Source of the DNA: Pantoea sp. CCBC3-3-1
GTDB lineage: Bacteria > Pseudomonadota > Gammaproteobacteria > Enterobacterales > Enterobacteriaceae
Reading direction: 5' to 3'
DNA: 64,000 nucleotides
Assembly (NCBI RefSeq): GCF_007981265.1
Contig: NZ_CP034363.1
Span: 4,464,001 to 4,528,000 of the forward strand
Shown: positions 1 to 12,037 of the stretch, piece by piece
Numbering within the stretch: the first letter of the stretch is position 1
Layout: every line of letters starts with the position of its first letter
Notes under the pieces: generated by a model
What the model was told of the DNA's origin: nothing
Database searches by the model: none
The model's input: the letters and a program-made list of their open reading frames with translations, nothing else
Program-made: the position numbers and the translations under genes

Positions 1-3000
1 CGCAAAGGCGGCCGCAACGCCCACGGTGGCGGAGATTTCTGGCGCAACGACCGCTTCCATATCGATCTGCCGCTGCACCAGATTGATTTTGCCTTTCATA
101 GCGATATCCGCTTCCAGACCATCAACCAGCAGGTTATCGGTATGCATAACGCCTTTATCAATCCACGCCGTGCCGTTAATAGAGTCGAAGTAGAACCCCT
201 GACTGAAGGTGTCGGTAAAGTCGAGGCGCAGTTTGCGCAGCAGCGCGTCAAAACTGACCAGGCGGAGCAGCTGCCCGGCGCGTCCCGTATTCACATCGGC
301 AATTTGTCCCGCGCCCAGATGCGACTTGAGAAGGCCGCTCAGCGTTGCTGCGGATGGCTGCCAGGGTGCCGACTGCCAGTGCAAATCGTAATGGATATCG
401 AAAGGTGCGTCTCGCAGCGGCGAGTTGACGCCAAACCAGTTGGTCGCATCATTGATGCTTTTACCGCTCAGCGTCCCTTTCAGCGCGGTACGCTGCGCGC
501 CAGGACGGTTAACCCACTCGCCTTCAACCTTCAGGCGCGAGCTGCCGGTATCAATTAATCCGTTCTGTAGCGTCAGGGTATCGCTGCTGTGCCGTAAACT
601 GGCCTGCATGCGGCCAAATTTTTGCCCGCGCAGCCAGCATTCATCACAGGCAATATTTAACTCAGGCCAGCTGCTGAAATTAATTGTGGTCGCATCACCC
701 GGCAACGGTGAGTTGCCATCCTGCGAAGGCCACTGAGGATTGTAATAGAGGTAGCTAAGATGGGCGTTCCACGGCATATGCTGGGTCATCATCAGTTTGC
801 CATTTAGCTCACGGCCTTTAGCCTCAATTTGGGTATCGCCAGAGACCGTCTGGCTTAGCGTTGCATCGACATCATGCCATTGCTGGCCTGCCAGCGTTAG
901 CGCTGGCGTCCGCAGGGTAATATCGCCAGGAATATAAGCCCGACCAGTGGCGCTCTGGCTGCTCCCTGAACCGGCTGAACCGGCTGAGAACAGTCCCAGC
1001 CAGGCTTCGCCATCCAGCGGCGGCAGGTTCAGTACCATTCCTTCGTTTTCTGGCAGCGCGGGCGTCGTCTGAGCATGGTTTTCCCAAATGCCTCGGTCAA
1101 CGCGAAGCTGCTTGCCCAGTAACCAGTTACTGTTAAAGCGATGATCGTCCCCAACAACGCCGCTCAGCCTGAATGCAGAAAGATTACCCTGAGCTTTTAC
1201 CGTAACCGGCATGGCCTGACCCGCATGTTTATCTAGCGGCGAAGGTAAGCGACTGCTTACACTCTTCAAATCACCGTTCAGCGTAATTCGATAATCTGCG
1301 TCGCCGCTGTGCGGCAGATTAATCTGTACATCACTTTGCCAGCTGGCGCTGCCCTCAAGCTTATTACGCAATGCCGCGGGCACGACATCCATTTTGCCGG
1401 GCTGCCAGTTGCCTTTCAGGTCAACGCCAATCTGGTAATCCTTTTTGCCTTCCTCAGTCGTAAAGCTGACATCAATCGGCTGGCCGAACCAGCTTCCGGT
1501 CAGTGGCCCACTTTGCAAATTGCCATTGTTATAAGTGAATTGGCCCGAAAGCTGTTTGATAGTGCTGCTAAGCGGCTTAATAAAGAGCGAATTGTTGTTC
1601 AGATTGACGTCGCCGCTGGCCGTGACCAGCTTGCCGTCCAGGGGAATATCAAGATGTAAGCGACCGCTTACATCGCCACCAACCTGAAGCTGTTCAAGTG
1701 CGCTACCCAGCGTCGATTTCAGTGGCGTCTGGTTAAAGTAGCGGCCAACCTCCGTACCTGCACCGTGGATATCCGCATCGATTATCAACTTTTCTTTCAG
1801 ATAATCCGGGATCACAGCCGAGATATTTTTGCCTTCAACCTTGCCCAGTAAGGTCTGATCAGCTTTCATAAACAGGCCGTCATTGACGAAATCGAGATTG
1901 ATGTCGAGGTTTTGCAAATCCGGCCAGCCGGGCTGGAATTGGTAAGTTGCCTGCTTCAGCGGCACCCAAACTTCAAACATACCGTCATTGTGTTTGAACG
2001 GGAAAAGATGGGGATTACCCGCGAAAATCAGTGAGGCATTGTGAACCTGGCCACCTTTGATCGCCCCGCTCAGGTAGTTCACCAGCGATTTCCCCATCAA
2101 TGGTTCCGGGAAGTAGCGCCAGGCATCGCCTGCGTCAGTAACGTTGATACCGGCAAGGATACTTAAGTTTGGCGCTTCGCCTTTGGCCTGTGAATAGCTG
2201 AAATCGCCTTTCGCCCACAGAGAACGGGCTTTCACGTCCAGCTGATGACCAGCCAGCTGCAAATGGTTCTGGTCATATTGCCAGTCGATTGAACCACTGG
2301 CCCGCTCGATTTCGAGCGGCGCGCGGAACGTCGTGCCGTAAGGCAGCGTAGCCTGATTTACGCCAAGCGTGATTTGCCCGTTAGCCACAGAACCGGAAGC
2401 CGAACCGCTGAAGTGTTCCATACCGGGAAGCGTTTCCCAATGCTGCCAGCTCAGATCCTGCCAGCTGGCCTGAAAACGGCTTTGCTCGGGCTGCTTAACG
2501 GGAATGTCAGCAGCCAGCATCTTAAGCTGCCCCTGCGGCTGTAATGCACGCCAGTTTTCCAGCAGGGTTGGCGTAAGTTTGGAGAACAGCGGAATGAAAG
2601 CGTCCAGACGCCCCAGATCCAGCCGGGTTGCGCGAACGCGAATTTCCTCAGCGCGATCGGGCCCAGGAAGCCGATCTTTCTCCGGGAGCCACAGCAGTGA
2701 AAAGCGCCCTTTCGGCCATTGCTGGCCGTCGGTGTTAAAATTGGTCTGCGGCACTTCAATACGCCAGCCGCTGTCGTGTCGTGCAATATGCGCCGAGAGG
2801 TTATTGACGCCCAGATGATGGGGCCGCCTGTCGCCCTGCCAGTTTGCGCCGCCCTGTTTTAGCAGGATATCGCCATCATAGACTTCACCTTCTTTCAAAC
2901 TCATCCAGGCAGCAAGACTGAAGCGCGCGCTCTTAAGCGTGGTGTTATCGCGCATCCATTGTCCCAGCCAGGGCTTAACATCGACGTCGTCTGCCTGTAT

Positions 3001-3651
3001 CCAGGCTCGACCGGTATCAAGGTAGCCATTGGTGTCGCTTAAATCGAGGCGCACCTGCACCACGCCGTGTTGCCCCGTAAAGCTGGAAAGACTGACCAGC
3101 CCTTCGGCACGGTGACGCGTTTTTTCATTTAGCCAGGTGAGCTGCGGAACATCAAGCGTGGCACGTTGCCCGGAAGGCGTGAGGAAACTGATTTGGCTCT
3201 GACGAAGATCGAAATGATCAAACTGTCGCAGGAACAGATCGCTGAACTGTCCTGGTTTCAGCTGAACTTTGTTGTCGCTGCCGCTTGTTAAAGGCGTATT
3301 GGTAAGAAGATTCAGCTGCCAGAAAGTGAGATTACGGAACTGCCAGCGCAGATGCAGTAAAGACTGCCACACGTCGAGCGCCAGCGTCAGGCGATCCACC
3401 TTCAGGCTACCGCCATCTTTCAGCCCAACCTGGATGGATTTAACCTCCAGCACCGGGCCAAAATTTTCCCAGCGGCCGTTCAGCTCGCGGGCATTTACCG
3501 GCATATCAATGGCGGAAGAGAGGCGCTGTAAAATCGGTTCGCGCCAGCTGTTCATATGCGGCATTACCAGACGCAGGCCGCTGACCAGTAGCGCAATAAC
3601 GACCACGATTATTGCGCCGGTTAGTAGCAGAATCCTCGGCAATTGCCTCAC
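1..3651 (-). CDS. yhdP: YhdP, giant AsmA-like envelope phospholipid transport protein (C-terminus cut by window edge)
   Basis: The minus-strand frame stays open for 1217 codons from a GTG at 3651 to the window edge; the family is about 1266 residues, so roughly 50 C-terminal residues are missing. The protein starts MRQLPRILLL and has one N-terminal membrane anchor (about residues 5-25), followed by a long beta-rich periplasmic region. YhdP, TamB and YdbH are AsmA-like proteins that redundantly carry phospholipids from the inner to the outer membrane. The GTG is chosen because it matches the E. coli start and has a GGAGAG-type ribosome site just upstream. The gene lies downstream of rng, as in E. 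coli. Confidence 0.93.
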   Translation of the reverse strand, partial: MRQLPRILLLTGAIIVVVIALLVSGLRLVMPHMNSWREPILQRLSSAIDMPVNARELNGRWENFGPVLEVKSIQVGLKDGGSLKVDRLTLALDVWQSLLHLRWQFRNLTFWQLNLLTNTPLTSGSDNKVQLKPGQFSDLFLRQFDHFDLRQSQISFLTPSGQRATLDVPQLTWLNEKTRHRAEGLVSLSSFTGQHGVVQVRLDLSDTNGYLDTGRAWIQADDVDVKPWLGQWMRDNTTLKSARFSLAAWMSLKEGEVYDGDILLKQGGANWQGDRRPHHLGVNNLSAHIARHDSGWRIEVPQTNFNTDGQQWPKGRFSLLWLPEKDRLPGPDRAEEIRVRATRLDLGRLDAFIPLFSKLTPTLLENWRALQPQGQLKMLAADIPVKQPEQSRFQASWQDLSWQHWETLPGMEHFSGSASGSVANGQITLGVNQATLPYGTTFRAPLEIERASGSIDWQYDQNHLQLAGHQLDVKARSLWAKGDFSYSQAKGEAPNLSILAGINVTDAGDAWRYFPEPLMGKSLVNYLSGAIKGGQVHNASLIFAGNPHLFPFKHNDGMFEVWVPLKQATYQFQPGWPDLQNLDINLDFVNDGLFMKADQTLLGKVEGKNISAVIPDYLKEKLIIDADIHGAGTEVGRYFNQTPLKSTLGSALEQLQVGGDVSGRLHLDIPLDGKLVTASGDVNLNNNSLFIKPLSSTIKQLSGQFTYNNGNLQSGPLTGSWFGQPIDVSFTTEEGKKDYQIGVDLKGNWQPGKMDVVPAALRNKLEGSASWQSDVQINLPHSGDADYRITLNGDLKSVSSRLPSPLDKHAGQAMPVTVKAQGNLSAFRLSGVVGDDHRFNSNWLLGKQLRVDRGIWENHAQTTPALPENEGMVLNLPPLDGEAWLGLFSAGSAGSGSSQSATGRAYIPGDITLRTPALTLAGQQWHDVDATLSQTVSGDTQIEAKGRELNGKLMMTQHMPWNAHLSYLYYNPQWPSQDGNSPLPGDATTINFSSWPELNIACDECWLRGQKFGRMQASLRHSSDTLTLQNGLIDTGSSRLKVEGEWVNRPGAQRTALKGTLSGKSINDATNWFGVNSPLRDAPFDIHYDLHWQSAPWQPSAATLSGLLKSHLGAGQIADVNTGRAGQLLRLVSFDALLRKLRLDFTDTFSQGFYFDSINGTAWIDKGVMHTDNLLVDGLEADIAMKGKINLVQRQIDMEAVVAPEISATVGVAAAFA

Positions 3652-3796
3652 ACACCTCTCCTTGTCTTCCGCGAGAACGGACAATAAGCACGCAAACTTC
3701 TCAACCCGCCAGCGGGATCGGACAAGGTGCAGAACCTGTAGTGTACCTAAACGTACAGAAATGTTCAGCGGACGCAATCACGCCCGCCCGCTTTTA

Positions 3797-5266
3797 TTAC
3801 ATCATAACGACGTCGAACTGCTCCTGAGTATAGAGCGGCTCAATTTGTACTTTCACCTGTTTACCGACAAAAATTTCCACCTCTGCCAGCGCGTGTGATT
3901 CTTCTGTTTTTAATGCCTCGCCGACAGCAGGCGAAACATAGACCAGGAAGCGATCTGAATCATAAGCATGATGCACACGCACGATCTCACGCATAATCTC
4001 ATAGCAGACGGTTTCGACCGTTTTCAGCGTGCCGCGTCCTTTGCAAACCGGGCAGTCCTGACAAAGCACATGTTCAATACTTTCCCGCGTGCGCTTACGG
4101 GTCATTTCCACCAGCCCAAGCTGCGAGAAACCATTAATGCCGGTTTTTACCCGATCTTTACTCAGCGCCTGTTCCAGCGAATGCAGCACGCGACGACGAT
4201 GGTCTTCATTACTCATATCGATAAAATCGATGATAATGATGCCGCCCAGGTTACGTAAACGCAGCTGTCGGGCGATAGCCTGCGTCGCTTCAATATTAGT
4301 GTTGAAGATGGTTTCATCAAGGTTGCGATGGCCGACAAACGCGCCGGTATTGATATCGATAGTGGTCATCGCCTCGGTTTGATCGATAATCAGATAGCCG
4401 CCGGACTTCAGCTCGACCTTACGATCAAGCGAGCGCTGGATTTCGTTTTCAACATCAAACAGGTCGAAAATCGGCTGTTTCCCGGTATACAGCTCCAGCT
4501 TTTCGGTCATCTCAGGAATATATTCGCCAGTGAACTCAACGAGATGCTCCCAGCTCAGCCGGGAATCGATACGAATGCGATCCAGCGCCGCGCCGGCGAA
4601 GTCGCGCAGAATACGCTGCGACAGGGCCACTTCTCCGTAGAGACGGCAGCGCGTCTTGTTGCGCTTTTTACGTTCAATGACTTTAGTCCACAGGCGCTTG
4701 AGGAAAGCGGCATCCGAGGCCAGCTCAACCTCACCCACACCTTCTGCCGCCGTGCGAATGATGTAGCCACCCAGCTCGTCACAATAGGATGAGACGACAG
4801 CCTTCAGTCGTTCACGTTCTGCTTCGCTTTCAATACGCTGGGAAACGCCAACGTGTGAAGCGCCAGGCATAAAGACCAGATAACGTGATGGCAAAGTGAT
4901 ATCGGTAGTCAGACGTGCGCCTTTGGTGCCGAGCGGATCTTTCACCACCTGCACCATCAAATCCTGTCCCTGATGAACCAGTTCAGAAATATCACGTACG
5001 GCAAAGTTTTTGCGCTCATCACCCGCAACGCATTCGGTGTAGGGAACGATGTCGGACGCATGCAGGAAGGCAGCTTTTTCCAGCCCGATATCAACAAAAG
5101 CGGCCTGCATGCCTGGCAGTACGCGGCTGACGCGTCCTTTATAAATATTGCCTACAATCCCTCTGCGCGCTTCGCGCTCGATGTGGATTTCCTGCAAAAT
5201 GCCGCCATCGATATAGGCAACGCGCGTTTCAGATGGCGTGATGTTTACCAGCAGTTCAGCCGTCAT
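3797..5266 (-). CDS. rng: Ribonuclease G
   Basis: At 489 residues this matches the usual length of RNase G (CafA), the RNase E paralogue that trims the 16S rRNA 5' end and degrades some mRNAs. An S1 domain lies near residues 39-128. The catalytic DNase-I-like region carries the two metal-binding aspartate segments ([10 protein letters not shown] and IIIDFIDM), and a CPVC zinc-link follows near residue 405. It lacks the RNase E scaffold tail. The first 11 nt overlap the end of yhdE, and the mreBCD genes lie further upstream, which is the standard enterobacterial order mreBCD-yhdE-rng-yhdP. Confidence 0.97.
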   Translation of the reverse strand: MTAELLVNITPSETRVAYIDGGILQEIHIEREARRGIVGNIYKGRVSRVLPGMQAAFVDIGLEKAAFLHASDIVPYTECVAGDERKNFAVRDISELVHQGQDLMVQVVKDPLGTKGARLTTDITLPSRYLVFMPGASHVGVSQRIESEAERERLKAVVSSYCDELGGYIIRTAAEGVGEVELASDAAFLKRLWTKVIERKKRNKTRCRLYGEVALSQRILRDFAGAALDRIRIDSRLSWEHLVEFTGEYIPEMTEKLELYTGKQPIFDLFDVENEIQRSLDRKVELKSGGYLIIDQTEAMTTIDINTGAFVGHRNLDETIFNTNIEATQAIARQLRLRNLGGIIIIDFIDMSNEDHRRRVLHSLEQALSKDRVKTGINGFSQLGLVEMTRKRTRESIEHVLCQDCPVCKGRGTLKTVETVCYEIMREIVRVHHAYDSDRFLVYVSPAVGEALKTEESHALAEVEIFVGKQVKVQIEPLYTQEQFDVVMM

Positions 5267-5849
5267 GTTGTTCCCTCACCTCACGCAGCGACTGGAACTG
5301 GCTGAACAGCTCGGCCGTTTCAACCAGAGGCAAGCCTACTACCGCGTGGTAGCTTCCATTAATTTTTCTGACAAAGTTGCCGCCCAGTCCCTGAATGCCA
5401 TAAGAGCCAGCTTTATCCATGGGTTCGCCGCTGGCGATATAAGCTGCGATATCTTCAGCACTCAGATTACGGAATGTCACCTCAGTAACCACCAGGCAAT
5501 CCAACTGCTGAAATGCATCGGCCAGCGCTACTGCGGTCATTACCTGATGGGTTTGACCGGAGAGTTTAGCTAACATTTCCGCCGCCGCCTGTTCATCGGC
5601 CGGTTTTTCCAGCACGTCATTATTCAGTACGACAATGGTGTCTGCACCCAGCACCGGCAAATCTTTTTCCGCTACCGCTACGCCGGCCAGCGCCTTCTCA
5701 ATAGCCAGACGCCGGACATAGGCCTCAGCCTGTTCATCCGATCGTTTTTCTTCTTCAACTTGCGTTTGCAGACGTTCAAAACGCAGGCCAAGCTGCGTCA
5801 GCAATTCACGGCGGCGGGGAGAACCAGAGGCCAGATAAAGGGATACCAT
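5256..5849 (-). CDS. yhdE: Maf-family dTTP/UTP pyrophosphatase
   Basis: The 197-residue protein begins [17 protein letters not shown], the signature Maf motif, and keeps the catalytic aspartate segment LGADTIV. The family hydrolyses dTTP, UTP and modified pyrimidine nucleotides to monophosphates, which suggests nucleotide-pool cleaning. An upstream in-frame start at 5915 exists, but it would overlap mreD by about 58 nt and add residues not found in the family. The ATG at 5849 has a good AAGGAAG ribosome site, so it is preferred. It sits 8 nt after mreD and overlaps rng by 11 nt, indicating co-transcription. Confidence 0.94.
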   Translation of the reverse strand: MVSLYLASGSPRRRELLTQLGLRFERLQTQVEEEKRSDEQAEAYVRRLAIEKALAGVAVAEKDLPVLGADTIVVLNNDVLEKPADEQAAAEMLAKLSGQTHQVMTAVALADAFQQLDCLVVTEVTFRNLSAEDIAAYIASGEPMDKAGSYGIQGLGGNFVRKINGSYHAVVGLPLVETAELFSQFQSLREVREQHDG

Positions 5850-5857
5850 AATCTTCC

Positions 5858-6346
5858 TTATTGAACGGCAAACTGGCGGCGTATTTTTCTCATCAGCAAG
5901 AACAGCCAGGGCCACAAAATACCGTCTATGACGCTACTCCAGAAAATTTCTGGTCGAAACGAGACGTTAATGACTAAGAATTCAGCCCAGAATACAATGA
6001 CATCCATCGCCAGCGAAAGCACCATTACCATGAGCGCCTGTTGCCAGAGCGCCAGATTACGGAACAGCTGAAACTTAAACGCCACCAGATAAGCGACGAT
6101 ACTGAAAGCCAGAGCACGCACGCCCAGCGTCGAGCCGGAAATAAGATCCATTATAGATCCCATCACAAAGCCTGTACCGACATTCACGCGATGAGGTAAA
6201 GCCAGTACCCAGTAAATTAACACCAGCAGCAGCCAGGAAGGCCTGAACATATAAATCTGTTCAGGCCAGGGCATGATTTGCAGAACCAGCGCGACCAGGA
6301 AAGAGAGCCAGACCACCCAGCGTCCCTGGCTGCGATAGCTGCTCAA
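5858..6346 (-). CDS. mreD: Rod shape-determining protein MreD
   Basis: This 162-residue, very hydrophobic protein has five to six predicted membrane segments. It is the integral membrane member of the MreBCD elongasome, which links cytoplasmic MreB filaments to peptidoglycan synthases during lateral wall growth. Length and position match E. coli MreD. Its start overlaps the end of mreC by 4 nt, so translation is probably coupled. It is downstream of mreB and mreC and upstream of yhdE. Confidence 0.95.
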   Translation of the reverse strand: MSSYRSQGRWVVWLSFLVALVLQIMPWPEQIYMFRPSWLLLVLIYWVLALPHRVNVGTGFVMGSIMDLISGSTLGVRALAFSIVAYLVAFKFQLFRNLALWQQALMVMVLSLAMDVIVFWAEFLVINVSFRPEIFWSSVIDGILWPWLFLLMRKIRRQFAVQ

Positions 6347-7353
6347 GGGCGACCTCCGCGCGAAGCTGGCGCGGTAGCCGCGCCAGAAGACGCCGCTGGC
6401 ACCTCAGTTTGATTTGGCGCTGGCGGTCCCATCAGTTCATTCGTCGCGGGCAAGACCTGTGGCATCATCTGCATCAGGCGTTCGTTAGCCACGCGATGAA
6501 CTTCATCCGGTGCCATCGGCATTGTACCGTTACGATCCGCGCCCCACAGTAAAAGCAGGTAGCGCAGGCGTTGCAGGCCAGCCGTTGGGCGCGCCTGAAT
6601 AACGGTATAGGCACGTTGCGTGTCCAGTTTCACCGACGAGACTACGCCGACCGGATAACCTTCCGGGAAGCGTCCGCCAAGGCCGGAGGTAACCAGCACA
6701 TCACCGACCCGGATATCCGTATTGCCCGGCAGATGCTCAAGCTGCAAATCTTCCGTACAGCCATTACCAGCAGCGATGACGCGAATATCATTTCGCAGCA
6801 CCTGAATAGGTAAGGCATGGGATGAATCACAGATCAACATGACGCGGCTGGTAATTTTACCCACGGCAACCACCTGCCCGACCACGCCTTTATCACTGAT
6901 AATCGGCTGGCCTTCGTACACGCCATTCATGCTGCCTTTATCAATAACCACCTGGTCGGTATAGGGATCGGTACCGGTAGAGATCACCTGAGTGACCATT
7001 TTGTGCTCGTCCTGACGCAGCGGCGATCCCAGCAGTTCACGCAGGCGGGCATTCTCCTGCTTAAACTGGCCGAGCATCAGCAGCTCGCTGTTTTTCAGCA
7101 TCAGTTCGCGTTGTAAGGCTTTGTTTTCCAGCTGAAGCTGCTGGCGAGAGGCCAGTGTCTCAGAAACACTGTCCAGAATCTGACGTGGCCCGTTGGCCAG
7201 GAAATAGAAAGGGCTGACCGCCGTATCCATGTAGGTGCGTATCTGGCTGAAAGCGCCCATACGACTGTCGGCGACAATCACGCCTATCGCCACAACAACC
7301 GCTAAAAATAAGCGTAATTGCAGGGAAGGTCCCCTGCTGAAGATCGGCTTCAT
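6343..7353 (-). CDS. mreC: Rod shape-determining protein MreC
   Basis: MreC has a short cytoplasmic start, one membrane segment (about residues 12-30), a coiled coil (about 70-110, where the [14 protein letters not shown] stretch lies) and a beta-rich periplasmic domain. It ends in a Pro/Ala-rich tail. At 336 residues it is somewhat shorter than E. coli MreC (367), mostly through the tail. It scaffolds PBP2/RodA with MreB and MreD. The gene lies 67 nt after mreB, a gap that contains a hairpin, and overlaps mreD. Confidence 0.96.
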   Translation of the reverse strand: MKPIFSRGPSLQLRLFLAVVVAIGVIVADSRMGAFSQIRTYMDTAVSPFYFLANGPRQILDSVSETLASRQQLQLENKALQRELMLKNSELLMLGQFKQENARLRELLGSPLRQDEHKMVTQVISTGTDPYTDQVVIDKGSMNGVYEGQPIISDKGVVGQVVAVGKITSRVMLICDSSHALPIQVLRNDIRVIAAGNGCTEDLQLEHLPGNTDIRVGDVLVTSGLGGRFPEGYPVGVVSSVKLDTQRAYTVIQARPTAGLQRLRYLLLLWGADRNGTMPMAPDEVHRVANERLMQMMPQVLPATNELMGPPAPNQTEVPAASSGAATAPASRGGRP

Positions 7354-7387
7354 AAACTCGGCGTATTCCTCGACATCATTAACAAGA

Positions 7388-7407
7388 AGTGCAGGGGCTC
7401 CTGCACT
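7388..7407 (-). terminator. Hairpin in the mreB-mreC gap, possible attenuator
   Basis: A perfect 7-bp inverted repeat (arms at 7389-7395 and 7400-7406, 4-nt loop) lies in the 67-nt gap. On the minus strand only a short, interrupted T stretch follows. This looks like a weak terminator or mRNA stabiliser that would leave more mreB than mreCD message. The structure is visible; the function is inferred. Confidence 0.45.
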
Positions 7408-7420
7408 CCTTTAAGGCAAA

Positions 7421-8780
<1,360 letters not shown>

Positions 8781-10730
8781 CTAAACTCTATATCTTTGCA
8801 AATATTTTTTCACATCGCTGCTTAACGGCTGTGAGGGTGCAAAAAAATCGCCCTGCCCACCACAAACCCCCAACTCTGTGAGGGTTTGCCACTCGCTACG
8901 CGTTCTGACCCCCGCAGCGTAAACCTGAGTCGGCATTCGCTTACAGCTTTCCAGCAGGCTTTGGACAAAAAGCTGGTTTTCTGTACGTTGGTCAATATTG
9001 CGCACCAACCCGGGATGCAGCTTGATCAACTCGACCTCCAGCTGCTGGATATACCCCGTGCTGACAACAGTGACGCCCGCCTGGTAAATGGCAATCCGAC
9101 AGCCAAATCCCTTCAGCAAACGAAACGCGTTACCCAAGCGGTTGATGTGTTGACACACATCTGCTTCTGCAAGTTCAAATAAAATGTGATTTCTATGGAT
9201 CTTTGGACATTGCAACAGTACATCGCGTAGCCAAATTTGGAAGGGACGCTGCAACAGCGCATCAACCGTCAGGGGAATAGCCAGCGTTTCGGACGGCCAG
9301 ACGGAAAGCAGCGATAATGTGCGGCTGACCAACAGGCGATCGTAGCCTTCAGCCATGCCCATTTGCTGTACCAGCGGTAAAAATTCCGCCGCTGACAGCT
9401 CTTTTTCGCCATCGAAAATTCTCGGCATGATTTCGCGATGGTGCACCTGACCTTCCCGGGTCACAGCCGGTTTTTGATAAAGGCGTGGCCCGCCACGATT
9501 GAGGGTGTTTTCCAACAGTGTCCGCCACTTCACGCTACCCCGGCTGAGATCCTGCTCGGGCGTTTCGCCAACCGACCAGCTATTCCCGCCAAGCAGCGTC
9601 GCCTGACGAGTGGCCTGCTCTACATTTTCCATTACCTGCTGCGTGGTTTGTCCGCTGTGCCAGGCGCTGATGCCGATGTGGATCATGTCCTCGCGATCCA
9701 GCATGCGCGTTGGCGGCAACGCATCAACCGCATTGATCAGCTGCGAAGCAATACTGTCGGCATCTTTCAGGCTGCGGTGAGGAAGCAAGACGGCAAAGTC
9801 ACTACGAAAATAGCGCGCCAGTAGCGCACCTGGATAACGCATCACAAAGGTAGAAAGAAGATTAACCAGCCCAAACAGGTATTCCCGGGTTTCATTGTGC
9901 CCCCAGTTATCGCGCAGCGTGTCCAGATCCGGCAGACGGATCATCATCACCATGCCATGCGCGCCGGTGATTTCGTTGTCCTCCAGCATGGTCGCCAGCT
10001 GATTGTCAAAAAACAGGCGGTTGTTCAGGCCGGTCATCGCATCCTGAGCGGCAAACGCACGAATAAGCGTATCAACCCGGTTACGTTGCTCGCCCGCTTC
10101 CTGGAGGTCAGAAAGCAGCAGATCCAGTGCACTACTGGCTTTAGGCGGCCATTCGTGGACCGATCCCCGTGCGACCGTTTTCCTTTCGCCTTTAATCACT
10201 CTTTCCGCGCGTCTCTCAAGCCGTTCCATTCCCTGAAGCTGTCGGTAAAGCCAGCGATGCGAGATAAATAACACCAGCATTAACACGCTCACAGCCAGCA
10301 AAATAAGGATGGATATTGATGCGCCAAAAAACGAATTCAGCCAGGTTTTTGCGGTGTCGATCCAGATAATATGCAGCGAAATGCCGGGATGATTTTTCAG
10401 GACAATGCGGGATTGCCGATAGCGATTGGGTTCGTCATCCAACATCGCATCCTGATGACGACTGACCATCAGTCCGGGCCGCCGATCCTGTATAAAGGTG
10501 ATGCGTAGCACCTGTAAAGGTCCCATCACCTGCGGCAACCAGCGGGAAATTTGCTCGGGAGACTCTTTATCCAGCGCCCGGTCGATATCGACGGCCACGT
10601 CTTGCAAGCGCTGCTCTGCACGCATATCACTGAGGTAATAAAAGCTCGCAATGCCGCCCACCAGCATCATGATCATGATCAGTGCGCTTAAGAACGTCAT
10701 CATTGCGGAAAGTTTGGTGGTTAATCGCAT
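8781..10730 (-). CDS. csrD: CsrD, degenerate GGDEF/EAL regulator of CsrB/CsrC RNA decay
   Basis: About 649 residues: two membrane segments (about 9-30 and 135-155) flank a periplasmic sensor region, followed by a HAMP-like linker, a GGDEF-like domain and an EAL-like domain. Both active sites are degenerate: FRSDF replaces GGDEF and EIM replaces EAL, as in E. coli CsrD (HRSDF, ELM). The protein is therefore expected to promote RNase E decay of the CsrB/C sRNAs, not to turn over cyclic di-GMP. The ATG at 10730 (MRLTTKL) matches the family start; a start at 10769 would add 13 residues. It is divergent from acuI. Confidence 0.93.
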   Translation of the reverse strand: MRLTTKLSAMMTFLSALIMIMMLVGGIASFYYLSDMRAEQRLQDVAVDIDRALDKESPEQISRWLPQVMGPLQVLRITFIQDRRPGLMVSRHQDAMLDDEPNRYRQSRIVLKNHPGISLHIIWIDTAKTWLNSFFGASISILILLAVSVLMLVLFISHRWLYRQLQGMERLERRAERVIKGERKTVARGSVHEWPPKASSALDLLLSDLQEAGEQRNRVDTLIRAFAAQDAMTGLNNRLFFDNQLATMLEDNEITGAHGMVMMIRLPDLDTLRDNWGHNETREYLFGLVNLLSTFVMRYPGALLARYFRSDFAVLLPHRSLKDADSIASQLINAVDALPPTRMLDREDMIHIGISAWHSGQTTQQVMENVEQATRQATLLGGNSWSVGETPEQDLSRGSVKWRTLLENTLNRGGPRLYQKPAVTREGQVHHREIMPRIFDGEKELSAAEFLPLVQQMGMAEGYDRLLVSRTLSLLSVWPSETLAIPLTVDALLQRPFQIWLRDVLLQCPKIHRNHILFELAEADVCQHINRLGNAFRLLKGFGCRIAIYQAGVTVVSTGYIQQLEVELIKLHPGLVRNIDQRTENQLFVQSLLESCKRMPTQVYAAGVRTRSEWQTLTELGVCGGQGDFFAPSQPLSSDVKKYLQRYRV

Positions 10731-10931
10731 CCCTGTGCTCTTTGTCTGCCGTTGAAATAACGCCATCAACTTTTGCCCCGCAGGTCAAGTTGATGCCCGC
10801 AATTGCTGATGTTGAAAAATAACACAAATGCGCTGCTTTTATGCACCTGTCTTAGAATTGTGCTCCCTGCCGGGAGTATAGTGAGGTCAGCTTTTTAATA
10901 TACGCTTAAGCGTTCTTTTCAGGAGATTCTC

Positions 10932-11909
10932 ATGCAGGCTTTGATTCTTGAGCAGTCCGAAGGAAAAACTCTGGCTAACGTCAGGCAGATCCAGGCTGAT
11001 GCACTGCCACAGGGCGAGGTGACCATCGATATCGCCTGGTCCGGGCTTAATTATAAAGATGCGCTGGCCATTACCGGCAAAGGCAAAATCATTCGTCAAT
11101 TCCCGATGGTGCCCGGCATTGATTTTGCGGGCACAGTGCATCACAGCGAGGACCCACGCTTTCACGCGGGCCAGTCCGTTTTGCTTACCGGCTGGGGCGT
11201 GGGAGAAAATCACTGGGGCGGACTGGCAGAACAGGCCCGAGTCAAAGGCGACTGGCTGGTGCCGATGCCGCAAGGATTGGATGCCCGTAAAGCGATGATT
11301 ATCGGAACGGCCGGCCTGACTGCCATGCTGTGCGTGATGGCACTGGAAGAAGGGGGCATTACGCCAGAAAGCGGTGAAGTTTTAGTGACCGGTGCCAGCG
11401 GCGGCGTAGGCAGTACGGCCGTTTCCCTGCTCAATGCCCTGGGCTATAAGGTGGCGGCGGTAAGCGGAAGAGAGTCAACGCATGATTATCTGCGCGCGCT
11501 CGGTGCCAGCGAAATCCTCCCTCGCAGCGCATTTAGCGCCGATGCCCGCCCGCTGGAAAAGCAGCGTTGGGCCGGAGCGATTGATACGGTTGGCGACAAA
11601 GTGCTGGCAAGCGTGCTCGCACAGATGAACTACGGTGGCGTGGTTGCCGCTTGCGGACTGGCTGGCGGTGTTAACCTGCCCACCTCGGTTATGCCTTTTA
11701 TTCTGCGCAATGTTCGGCTACAAGGTGTCGACTCGGTGAATACCCCTGTCGAACGTCGTATTATCGCGTGGGAAAGATTAACCCGAACGCTGCCGGAAAG
11801 CTTTTATCAGCAGGCCACACGGGAAATTTCGCTGACAGAGGCGGCCGAAAACGCGGCTAAACTATTAAATAATGCAATCACAGGCCGCACGCTGGTGAAA
11901 ATTGGCTAA
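10932..11909 (+). CDS. acuI: Acrylyl-CoA reductase (NADPH) AcuI
   Basis: This 325-residue zinc-independent medium-chain reductase (YhdH/AcuI) reduces toxic acryloyl-CoA to propionyl-CoA with NADPH. An N-terminal GroES-like domain carries NYKDALA near residue 40, and the Rossmann fold has the nucleotide motif GASGGVGS near residue 155. The zinc-ligand cysteines of classical alcohol dehydrogenases are missing, as expected. The ATG follows a CAGGAGA ribosome site. It is divergent from csrD, as in E. coli. Confidence 0.94.
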   Translation: MQALILEQSEGKTLANVRQIQADALPQGEVTIDIAWSGLNYKDALAITGKGKIIRQFPMVPGIDFAGTVHHSEDPRFHAGQSVLLTGWGVGENHWGGLAEQARVKGDWLVPMPQGLDARKAMIIGTAGLTAMLCVMALEEGGITPESGEVLVTGASGGVGSTAVSLLNALGYKVAAVSGRESTHDYLRALGASEILPRSAFSADARPLEKQRWAGAIDTVGDKVLASVLAQMNYGGVVAACGLAGGVNLPTSVMPFILRNVRLQGVDSVNTPVERRIIAWERLTRTLPESFYQQATREISLTEAAENAAKLLNNAITGRTLVKIG

Positions 11910-12037
11910 GGTTTATCTCTCGCTCTCCGGCACTGTCCGGAGGGTATTGCCTTCAGAGGAAACAGCGGCTCACGGTCGCCCGTTCGCTGAAATCAGGCGC
12001 TTTATGTAGCTACCGGCTCACCTTCTGGAGGATTTTG

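Noticed and set aside
2451..2786. Open frames inside yhdP on both strands
   Set aside because: They lie wholly inside the long yhdP reading frame and have no recognisable protein features; they are shadows of a GC-rich gene.
11923..11942. Hairpin after acuI as a terminator
   Set aside because: A 6-bp stem is present but no T-run follows, so I could not call it a terminator.
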